Positions 49,988-57,541 of a DNA stretch of 64,000 nt are shown here, piece by piece (within the stretch, counting starts at the first letter, position 1; every line of letters begins with the position of its first letter). The translations under genes were made by a program, and so were the position numbers. Origin of the DNA: Parasulfuritortus sp036391875 (GTDB lineage Bacteria; Pseudomonadota; Gammaproteobacteria; Burkholderiales; Thiobacillaceae); contig DASVZA010000003.1 of the NCBI GenBank assembly GCA_036391875.1, forward strand, positions 62,001-126,000. Direction: 5' to 3'. The notes under the pieces are model-generated. The model had not been told where the DNA came from. It saw only the letters and a list, made by a program, of their open reading frames with translations, and did no database searches.

Positions 49988-51274
49988 ATGCCGTCTGCCG
50001 CCTTGGAAAGCGCCCGCGCCATCCTGGCCGGAGCACAGGAAAAACTCGACAAGTTGCGCACCATTGAGCCTTATCTGATCGACCTCTCGCTGCGCGAAAA
50101 CCCGGTCGGTGCGCGGGTCGGCCAGACCCTGCAGAACAAGCTCGACATCCTGCCCCGGATCCGCGAATTCGGTTTCCGCAACATCCTGCTCGGCACGCTC
50201 GACTACTCCATGCCGGACGAGCTGGAGGTGGACGACGATTTCATGATCTACCTGCACGACCACCGGGTCGACATGACCGGCTGCTTCGCCTTCACCGCCA
50301 TCGGCATCGTCCAGCCCGACGGCCGCTTCACGCCCAACCCGTCGCAGCTCAAGCTGAAGGACTATGGCGTACCCAACACGCTGCACGAGATCTATCTCAG
50401 CAAACAGGGCATGCAGGGCCTGTACGACCTGGAGACGCTGCTCCGCAGCCTGCCGGCCAGCATCGCCTGGCTGAACGAGAACATCCGCGGCGACCACGGC
50501 GGCCGGCCGCGCGTCATCGTCAACATCGTCGACGGCTGCGATGCCTTCGCCGACAACTTCGAGGCGGTCTGCGCGATCCTGGAACTGCTCGCCACACTGC
50601 CCATCGAGGGCGTCAGCATCGAGGACGACCGCGGCACCTTCCTGCCCTTCCAGGTCGGCGCCTACATCGCCATCGCCCGCGGCTTCCTGCCACCGCCGCT
50701 CAAGATCCTGGTCCACATACATGCCGGCGCCGGCTTCGAGAACGCCTCAGCGATCGAGGCCCTGCTCAACGGCGCCGACGGCGTCTGGGGCGGGCTGCCC
50801 AAGCGCTCGGCGATCATCGGCCACGCCTCGCTCGGCGAACTGATCGCCAACCTGGTCCGGGTCGGCAATCCCAACATGCAGGCCTACCGTCTGGACCAGC
50901 TCATGCCGCTGGCGACCGACCTGCAGGTGCTGGACGAGGAGGAAGCCGTCCCCGACGACCTGCCGATCTTGGGCCGCAACGCCTACCGGCTGCCGCTCAG
51001 CTTCTTCCGCCAGGAAGCGGGGCGCTTCATGGACCTGGCGCCGGAGACGGTCGGCGGCGAATACCGCTACCGGATCTGTCCGGTGGTCAGCGACGGCGCC
51101 GTGATCGCCGGCCGGCTGGCCGAGGTCACCGGCCGGCCGGCGGCGGACTTCCCCGAGGCGGTGCTGGAGCAGATGATCCGCCTGATGCGCCGCGACCTGC
51201 GCGCCGGCCAGCGCATCGTCTACGACGAGCCGGCCAACCTGATGCAGCTCTATCGACGCGCCCTGGAGGCATGA
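49988..51274 (+). CDS. HMGL/DRE-TIM-like barrel protein of unknown function
   Basis: 428 residues from the ATG at 49988 (strong GAGGAGGAG site). The N-terminal YLIDLSLRENPVGARVGQT resembles the DxTLRDG start of DRE-TIM metallolyases, but with SLREN. The middle HIHAGAGFENASAIEALLNG resembles the HxHxDxGxAxAN metal/substrate block. IREFGFRNILLG and a C-terminal helical region (LEQMIRLMRRDLRAGQRI) complete it. It is therefore related to isopropylmalate/citramalate synthases or HMG-CoA lyase but with altered active-site residues. Substrate unknown. Monocistronic. Confidence 0.6.
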   Translation: MPSAALESARAILAGAQEKLDKLRTIEPYLIDLSLRENPVGARVGQTLQNKLDILPRIREFGFRNILLGTLDYSMPDELEVDDDFMIYLHDHRVDMTGCFAFTAIGIVQPDGRFTPNPSQLKLKDYGVPNTLHEIYLSKQGMQGLYDLETLLRSLPASIAWLNENIRGDHGGRPRVIVNIVDGCDAFADNFEAVCAILELLATLPIEGVSIEDDRGTFLPFQVGAYIAIARGFLPPPLKILVHIHAGAGFENASAIEALLNGADGVWGGLPKRSAIIGHASLGELIANLVRVGNPNMQAYRLDQLMPLATDLQVLDEEEAVPDDLPILGRNAYRLPLSFFRQEAGRFMDLAPETVGGEYRYRICPVVSDGAVIAGRLAEVTGRPAADFPEAVLEQMIRLMRRDLRAGQRIVYDEPANLMQLYRRALEA

Positions 51275-51417
51275 ACCCCATCCAGGCCGCCTGCCCGGCA
51301 TCGGCTTATTGCAGTTGCAACAACGATTTGCGATAGTTTCGGCGGTTTGCAGATTCCGACAAGAAAGACTGGCGGCACAAAGAGGGTCGCCGGATGTTTT
51401 CCTTTTGAGAGGCAGTG

Positions 51418-52362
51418 ATGACAGACACCACCAACGAGCTGGAACCTGACAGCGCGGTCTACAAGACCCTGCTGGAATCGACCAAGGCCATTCCCTGGAA
51501 GATCGACTGGTCGAGCATGAAATTCGCCTACATCGGCCCGCAGATTGAACCCCTGCTCGGCTGGAAACAGGACAGCTGGATCACCGTGGAGGACTGGGCG
51601 ACCCGCATCCACCCCGAGGACCGCGAGCGGGTGGTCAACTTCTGCGTCGCCCAGTCGCAGGCCGGCGTCGACCACGAGGCCGACTATCGCGCTCTGACCA
51701 AGGACGAAGGCTACGTCTGGATCCGCGACGTGGTGCACGTGGTGCGCAAGGAGAGCGGCGAGGTCGATTCGCTGATCGGCTTCATGTTCGACATCAGCGA
51801 ACGCAAGCGAACCGAGGAGAAGCTGCTCTCCCTCCAGAAGGAACTGGAAGACCTGTCCTACAAGGACGGCCTGACCGGCGTGGCCAACCGGCGCATGTTC
51901 AACTCGACCCTGGAAATCGAATGGAACAATGCCCGGCGCAGCCAGCAGCCGCTCTCCGTCATCCTGCTCGACATCGATTTCTTCAAGCAATACAACGACC
52001 ATTACGGCCACATCAAGGGCGACGATTGCCTGAAGCGGGTGGGCCAGGTGCTGAGCCTGGCCGCCACCCGGCCGCGCGACTTCATCGCCCGCTTCGGCGG
52101 CGAGGAGTTCGTGCTGGTGCTGCCGGAGACCGACGCCAAGGCCGCCGAGAAGGTGGCCGAACGCTGCCGCAGCCTGGTCCTCAAGCAGCAGATACCGCAC
52201 GAAAGCTCCACCGTGAGCAACGTACTGACCATCAGCCTCGGGGTCGATACCATCGTCCCCACCGCGGAAGACAGGCCGGAACACTTCATCGACGCGGTAG
52301 ACAGGCTGCTTTACCGGGCCAAACACAACGGCAGGAACCGCGCCGAATACAGCCCTCACTAG
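51418..52362 (+). CDS. PAS-GGDEF diguanylate cyclase
   Basis: 314 residues. PAS domain with PAC tail (about 20-135, ending IGFMFDISERKRTEEKL) and GGDEF domain (about 150-312). The catalytic motif is FGGEEFVLVLPE (GGEEF variant, active in other cyclases) and the I-site is RPRD five residues upstream. Soluble. The ATG at 51418 follows GAGAGG; the GTG just before it is an alternative. Followed by another c-di-GMP gene on the same strand after about 170 bp. Confidence 0.92.
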   Translation: MTDTTNELEPDSAVYKTLLESTKAIPWKIDWSSMKFAYIGPQIEPLLGWKQDSWITVEDWATRIHPEDRERVVNFCVAQSQAGVDHEADYRALTKDEGYVWIRDVVHVVRKESGEVDSLIGFMFDISERKRTEEKLLSLQKELEDLSYKDGLTGVANRRMFNSTLEIEWNNARRSQQPLSVILLDIDFFKQYNDHYGHIKGDDCLKRVGQVLSLAATRPRDFIARFGGEEFVLVLPETDAKAAEKVAERCRSLVLKQQIPHESSTVSNVLTISLGVDTIVPTAEDRPEHFIDAVDRLLYRAKHNGRNRAEYSPH

Positions 52363-52535
52363 GCGTCTGCCCCGATCCACCGGCCGCAACCGCGCGACTG
52401 GAACGCATAGCCCGCGCGGCGCAAAAACGTCTGACCGATTTGGCTATGTCAAAGGCTATACTCCGGCAATCAATGCCCTGAGGAGCCATTCCACGTGATG
52501 CGACAGGCGGCCCCTGCTGTCTTGGATTGCCGGCC

Positions 52536-54674
52536 ATGACCCGTGCCGAGGCAATCGTCGACAGCCTGCTGCGCGAAGCGGACGACCTCCTTCTTGGGCT
52601 GTTCAGCAACGCCCTCATCGGCGTCTACGTCATCCAGGACGGCCACTTCATCTACGTCAACCAGCGTCTTGCCGAGCTGTTCGGCTATAGCCAGGACGCA
52701 TTGTGCGATCGCATGGGGCCATTGGACCTGACCGCCCCGGGCGACCGGGCCATCGCTCAGCGCGAGATCGACCGCCGCATCCATGGCGAGGTCAAGGCCA
52801 GTTTCTATCCCTTCCGCGGCGTGCGCAAGGACGGCAGCCAGATCGACGTCGAGGTGTTCGGCGTCAGCACCCGCTTCGCCGGCAAGCCGGCGATCATCGG
52901 CATGCTGCTCGACGTCTCGGAACGCAGCGCTGCGGAACGGGCAGTCGCCGACCAGTTGCGCTTCATCGCCAAGCTGATCGACACCATTCCCAGCCCGGTC
53001 TTCTACAAGGACGAAAAGGGGATCTATCTCGGCTGCAATACCGCGTTCGAGCAATACATCGGCGTCGAACGCAGCAAACTGATCGGCCGCTCTGTCTACG
53101 ACATCTCCCCCAAGGATCTGGCCGACAAGTATCACGCCGCCGACCAGATGCTGTTCGACCACCCCGGTGCCCAGACCTACGAGGCCTCGGTGGCCGATGC
53201 CGACGGCAAGCGGCGCGACGTGGTCTTCTACAAGGCGACCTTCAACAAGGCCGACGGTTCGCTCGGCGGACTGGTCGGCGTGATCCTCGACATCAGCGAA
53301 CGCAAGCAGATGGAAGAGGCCATCTGGCAGCAGGCGAACTACGATGCCTTGACCGGCCTGCCCAATCGCCGCCTGTTCCGCGACAGGCTGGGCGAAGAAG
53401 TGAAGCGGGCCGAGCGCAACGAATCCGGCTTGGCCGTGCTGTTCATCGACCTGGACCGCTTCAAGACGGTGAACGACACCCTCGGCCACGACGTCGGCGA
53501 CCGCTTGCTGGTCGAGGCGGCAAACCGCCTACGCGCCGCCGTGCGCCCCGCCGACACGGTCTCGCGCCAGGGCGGCGACGAATTCATCGTCATCGTGCCG
53601 GACATCGCGGACACCGATGCGGCCGGCCTGGTCGCCCGTGACATCCTCGACGCGCTGGCCACGCCGTTCGACCTGGGCGGCCGGCCGGCCTACGTCTCGG
53701 CCAGCATCGGCATCGCCTTCTATCCGGAAGACAGCCGGGAAATCGAGACCCTGGTCGGTTATGCCGACCAGGCCATGTATGCCGCCAAGGCATCCGGCCG
53801 CAACGGTTTCTGCTACTTCTCCCAGTCGATGCAGGACCACGCCATGCACCACCTCGAAACCGGCAACGACCTGCGCCGGGCCGTGGCCGAAGGCCAGTTC
53901 GAGGTCCATTACCAACCCATCGTCGACCTGACCGACGGCCGCACCGTCAAGGCGGAGGCGCTGCTGCGCTGGAACCATCCCCGGCGCGGCATGGTGAGCC
54001 CGGCCGAATTCATCCCGATCGCCGAGGAGATCGGCATCATCGGCGAAATCGGCAACTGGGTATTCCGGCAGGCGATGGCCGCCGCCGGCCAGTGGCAATC
54101 GAACCGATTGACCGCCCCGGCCGGTGCCCAGCCGCCCGAACCGATCCAGATCAGCATCAACATGTCGCCCCGGCAGTTCACCGCCGGCATCAGTGGCGAC
54201 TGGATCGACTACCTGAAGCGCCACGGCCTGCCGCCCGAGGTGCTGGCCGTCGAGATCACCGAAGGACTGCTGCTGGACGACAGCCCGAACGTGGTCGGCA
54301 CCCTGCTCGCCTTCCGCGACGCCGGCATCCAGGTCAGCATCGACGACTTCGGCACCGGCTATTCGGCCATGTCCTACCTCAAGAAATTCGACATCGACTA
54401 TCTCAAGATCGACCGTTCATTCGTGCGCGATCTGGCCACCGACCCGGGCGATCTGGCCATCGCCGAAGCGGTCATCGTCATGGCCCACAAGCTCGGCCTG
54501 AAGGTGATCGCAGAGGGCGTCGAAACCGAGGTGCAGCGCGACCTGCTGCGCCAGGCCGGCTGCGACTACGCCCAGGGCTTTCTGTACGCCAAGCCCATGC
54601 CGCTGACCGATTTCCAGCGCTTCGTCGCGGACAAGGCCGGAAAGCCGTGCCTTCCTTCACAGGTTGACGGCTAA
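52536..54674 (+). CDS. PAS-PAS-GGDEF-EAL c-di-GMP protein
   Basis: 712 residues from the ATG at 52536. Two PAS domains (about 20-140 and 145-270), GGDEF (about 280-440; QGGDEFIVIVPD with I-site RPAD) and EAL (about 455-705; KAEALLRWNHP, INMSPRQF, EITEGLLLDD, DDFGTGYSAMSYLKK, AEGVETE). Both enzymatic sites look intact, so the direction of activity cannot be told. Soluble. The TAA stop lies inside the terminal repeat of a MITE-like element. Confidence 0.92.
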   Translation: MTRAEAIVDSLLREADDLLLGLFSNALIGVYVIQDGHFIYVNQRLAELFGYSQDALCDRMGPLDLTAPGDRAIAQREIDRRIHGEVKASFYPFRGVRKDGSQIDVEVFGVSTRFAGKPAIIGMLLDVSERSAAERAVADQLRFIAKLIDTIPSPVFYKDEKGIYLGCNTAFEQYIGVERSKLIGRSVYDISPKDLADKYHAADQMLFDHPGAQTYEASVADADGKRRDVVFYKATFNKADGSLGGLVGVILDISERKQMEEAIWQQANYDALTGLPNRRLFRDRLGEEVKRAERNESGLAVLFIDLDRFKTVNDTLGHDVGDRLLVEAANRLRAAVRPADTVSRQGGDEFIVIVPDIADTDAAGLVARDILDALATPFDLGGRPAYVSASIGIAFYPEDSREIETLVGYADQAMYAAKASGRNGFCYFSQSMQDHAMHHLETGNDLRRAVAEGQFEVHYQPIVDLTDGRTVKAEALLRWNHPRRGMVSPAEFIPIAEEIGIIGEIGNWVFRQAMAAAGQWQSNRLTAPAGAQPPEPIQISINMSPRQFTAGISGDWIDYLKRHGLPPEVLAVEITEGLLLDDSPNVVGTLLAFRDAGIQVSIDDFGTGYSAMSYLKKFDIDYLKIDRSFVRDLATDPGDLAIAEAVIVMAHKLGLKVIAEGVETEVQRDLLRQAGCDYAQGFLYAKPMPLTDFQRFVADKAGKPCLPSQVDG

Positions 54675-54789
54675 GGACACGCTGATTCATTCGTCATTCC
54701 CGCGCTGGCTGGCATCCGGTCCCTTGAGCCAATGGGGTTCCCGCCTGCGCGCGGGAGCGAAAAAAGCTAATACATCAGCGTTTCCTTAG
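54671..54789. mobile_element. MITE-like element, 119 bp
   Basis: Terminal inverted repeats CTAAGGACACGCTGAT (54671-54686) and, inverted, CTAAGGAAACGCTGAT (54774-54789), 15 of 16 bases identical. The inside holds ATTCGTCATTCCCGCGC and a CCCGC..GCGGG stem. No coding capacity. A partial copy is at 45303. The left end supplies the stop codon of the upstream GGDEF-EAL gene. Confidence 0.72.
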
Positions 54790-54977
54790 TCGAATCCGCT
54801 CAGGCAATGGATTTTCAGCCATCGGATCTGGCGGTGGCCCGGCAGAGGCAGTCATTGCTTGAGCCGCCTGCCAAGGCCTTGGTCGACCTCGCTCGGGACA
54901 ATCGTGGACTTGCCTGTCCATAGCCAATTCTAATGCCCTGATGGCGCCGACCGATTGACATAAAACACCATGTAAAC

Positions 54978-54996
54978 GAGAATAATTATCGTTTAT
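54978..54996. promoter_or_regulatory. Possible Fur box
   Basis: GAGAATAATTATCGTTTAT matches 12 of 19 positions of GATAATGATAATCATTATC, in an AT-rich spot 23 bp before a predicted outer-membrane protein gene. The rest of 54790-54977 shows no gene. Confidence 0.4.
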
Positions 54997-55018
54997 AACG
55001 AACTCACCTCCATGCACC

Positions 55019-55810
55019 ATGCCGCTTCGATCCAACGTACAACGATTCATTCTGGCCACCAGTGTCCTAACCAGCAGCCACGCCGTGTGGGCCCAAGACT
55101 GGAATTGCGATGTCGATGACTACATCACCAAGTCCATCGGCATCGAGGAACCTTGGGTTGAAAACGCTGGCTATCTATTTACCCAGGTCAACAAAAGGTC
55201 GCCCTCGTCCTTGACCGTCGCCCCCGAGATAGAAGCCCGCCTGAATGAACGGTTCGGCATGGAGATCGACTTGCCCGCCTATACCACGGCCTTGCCTCTT
55301 GGGCATGGCCAAAGCGCCCTTTCTCCCTTCGGGGCCGGAATCAAGGCGGGGGTCATTCACGACTGCAATGTCGATCGTGGCCAGGCCACGCTCCTAACCT
55401 TCGAGCTTGAAGGCCAATATTGGGCAGACCGCCGCCCGGATGTGCTGCCCGATGAAGGCAATTCGATCACGGCACAGGCAATGTGGGCTCACCTTTGGTA
55501 TCCCTTCTTCAACGAAGGTGAGATCGGGTATACCCAGCATGTGGGCAACGGGGTGACAAGCGGCTGGTTCGTCAACACCAGTTTCGGGAAAAACCTGGAC
55601 AATCCCAGCTACTCCGTCCAGCTCGAAGCCGAAGCCGATAATCAACTGATCCTGGACAATGGCCAACGCGGCATCGAGGGCTACTTCATGCCCCAAATCG
55701 CCTATCACGCGATGCCATGGCTCTTTGCGGTCGGGGAACAAGCCAACGTCCAGCAGGGCAACTGGCACCCGAGCTGGTCGACCTGGCTGATGGTCGAAAG
55801 GGAATTCTGA
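55019..55810 (+). CDS. Exported beta-barrel-like protein of unknown function
   Basis: 263 residues. Signal peptide with cleavage after SHAVWAQ. Two cysteines (WNCDVDD, IHDCNVD). The mature part alternates short amphipathic strands (LLTFELEGQYWADR, SVQLEAEADNQLIL, STWLMVEREF) and ends in phenylalanine, the outer-membrane assembly signal. A possible Fur box sits at the promoter. Similar in style to the transporter-like outer-membrane proteins with around 250 residues. No specific family recognised. Lower GC than neighbours. Confidence 0.65.
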   Translation: MPLRSNVQRFILATSVLTSSHAVWAQDWNCDVDDYITKSIGIEEPWVENAGYLFTQVNKRSPSSLTVAPEIEARLNERFGMEIDLPAYTTALPLGHGQSALSPFGAGIKAGVIHDCNVDRGQATLLTFELEGQYWADRRPDVLPDEGNSITAQAMWAHLWYPFFNEGEIGYTQHVGNGVTSGWFVNTSFGKNLDNPSYSVQLEAEADNQLILDNGQRGIEGYFMPQIAYHAMPWLFAVGEQANVQQGNWHPSWSTWLMVEREF

Positions 55811-55956
55811 ACGATTGGCCTAAACAGAAAAAACCGGTTTCCTCAGTCGTGGAGGCATCGCCCTACAGCCGGCCGCCTCTAACCAACCCAGATGGGCAAT
55901 CATTACGGGGCAGGTCCATGCTACCGCTTCTTGACGGTCGGCTGGCCAAAACCCCG

Positions 55957-56127
55957 TCACACCCGTCTGCGTTGTTGCGGATGAAGCAGCACGCGATCCA
56001 TCACGGACAAGGGCACATACTTGGCCAATATCTTCATCGCCGTCGTGATATCGCCGGTCTCGTCATAAAGCCTACAGACCGTTTTCACGATGATGGCGGT
56101 ACGCAAATCCGAGCGGGAAATCGTCAT
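55957..56127 (-). CDS. Small conserved protein of unknown function
   Basis: 56 residues from the ATG at 56127 after GAGAGG: MTISRSDLRTAIIVKTVCRL, then YDETGDITTAMKILAKYVPL and SVMDRVLLHPQQRRRV. Helical, soluble, basic end. The clear ribosome site and codon pattern support it. The upstream in-frame extension is not needed. Convergent with the outer-membrane protein gene and divergent from the SDR gene. Confidence 0.6.
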   Translation of the reverse strand: MTISRSDLRTAIIVKTVCRLYDETGDITTAMKILAKYVPLSVMDRVLLHPQQRRRV

Positions 56128-56313
56128 GGAAACCTCTCTCCATTCAACAGAAAAACCCTGTCTGCTGCTTCGACAGTAGCCGGCCAGAAAAAAATCCCGA
56201 CGATTACGGTTGCCTACCAACCGGGTCGGACAGCTATATTCAGAGCATTCAGGCAGCGCAATCGGGTTTTGTTGCCTTATCCGCTACGGTCGCAAACGCC
56301 ATGGAGGCCCATC

Positions 56314-56997
56314 ATGCTCATCGTCATTACCGGCGTATCCCGAGGCCTGGGACGGGCCATGGCCACCGAGTTCATCCGGTACGGGCACACCGTCTACGGT
56401 TGCGGCCGGAATGTGAAGGCCGTCCATGAACTGGCCAGCCGATATCCCTCCCCGCACCGTTTCGACATCGTCGACGTGACCCTGGACCAGCAGGTTGCCG
56501 CCTGGGCCCGCTCCTGCCTGGCTTCCGGGCTGATACCCGACCTGCTACTGAACAATGCGGCGCAGATCAACCACAACGCGCCGCTCTGGGAGATCCGGGC
56601 CGTCGAGTTCGACGCGGTGGTCGACGTCAACATCAAGGGCGTGGCCAACGTCATCCGCCACTTCGTGCCGGCCATGGCGGCCCGCAGGAAGGGCGTGATC
56701 GTCAATTTCAGTTCTGAATGGGGACGCAGCACCGATCCGGAAGTGGCCCCTTATTGCGCGACCAAGTGGGCCGTGGAGGGGCTGACCAAGGCCCTGGCGC
56801 AGGAGTTGCCCGAGGGCATGGCGGCCATCCCGCTTTCGCCGGGCGTCATTGACACCGACATGCTGCGCAGCTGCTTCGGCTCGCAGGCGAGCGCCTATCC
56901 GACCGCGGAGGAGTGGGCGAAGACGGCCGCGCCGTGGATACTGGGCTTGAGCGCCAAGGACAACGGCCGCTCGCTGACCGTTGGCGAGGCGCATTGA
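56314..56997 (+). CDS. Short-chain dehydrogenase/reductase
   Basis: 227 residues, classical SDR. Cofactor loop TGVSRGLG, NNAA motif (LLLNNAAQINH), catalytic Ser in VNFSSEWG and Tyr-x3-Lys in PYCATKWAVEG. Also the PG motif SPGVIDTDML. Substrate unknown. Start ATG at 56314 after GGAGG. Convergent with the complex-I-like operon. Confidence 0.9.
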   Translation: MLIVITGVSRGLGRAMATEFIRYGHTVYGCGRNVKAVHELASRYPSPHRFDIVDVTLDQQVAAWARSCLASGLIPDLLLNNAAQINHNAPLWEIRAVEFDAVVDVNIKGVANVIRHFVPAMAARRKGVIVNFSSEWGRSTDPEVAPYCATKWAVEGLTKALAQELPEGMAAIPLSPGVIDTDMLRSCFGSQASAYPTAEEWAKTAAPWILGLSAKDNGRSLTVGEAH

Positions 56998-57031
56998 TCA
57001 GCGCCCGGCCTGTCCCCGTCCGAACCGGCGG

Positions 57032-57541
57032 CTACACCCCGCCGCCCCGGTGGACGATCTCGTAATAGAGCTTTTCCAGCTCCAGCTTGTGCTTCGTTTC
57101 CTCTTTGGCGAGGTAGCGGAACACGTCGCGGAGCGACCCTACCGGCGCGCCCCGGGCCAGTTCGCCATAGTGCAACATGGCCGTGTGCTCGCGGCCCATG
57201 GCGTACTGCAGCACGGCCTGGTCGTCGGGCTGTTCGCCCAGTTCGGGCAGATGCAGGCAATCGGAGAACTTGCTGTCGGTGGTCGGCCGATCGAGTTCCG
57301 CCTTCATGAAGGCCGCCATCTCCTCGTGCCGGGCCAGGGCACCGAACAGGTCGAAGTGGCGCTGTTCCTCCTCGGCCAATTCCTCGACCAGATAGCGGAT
57401 GCGCTTGCTCACCCGGGGGATCAAGGCGGTGTAGAAATCGCGCGCCGCAGCCTCGAAGCCGGTGGCGACTTCGAGCACTTCCTCGACCGTGGTCTTGCCG
57501 CGCAGGCGCTCGACGCCGTGCGGTGCGCCTTCGTGGTTCAT
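57032..57541 (-). CDS. Rubrerythrin-like ferritin-fold protein
   Basis: 169 residues, four-helix diiron fold: VEEVLEVATGFEAAARDFYT, AEEEQRHFDLFGAL (ExxH), REHTAMLHYGELA and AKEETKHKLELEKLYYEIVH (ExxH). No rubredoxin domain, so it needs an external electron donor. Such proteins reduce peroxide. Its ATG overlaps the stop of the flavoprotein-like subunit gene (ATGA), making it the last gene of the complex-I-like operon. It may take electrons from that complex's flavin or Fe-S subunit (inference). Confidence 0.85.
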   Translation of the reverse strand: MNHEGAPHGVERLRGKTTVEEVLEVATGFEAAARDFYTALIPRVSKRIRYLVEELAEEEQRHFDLFGALARHEEMAAFMKAELDRPTTDSKFSDCLHLPELGEQPDDQAVLQYAMGREHTAMLHYGELARGAPVGSLRDVFRYLAKEETKHKLELEKLYYEIVHRGGGV

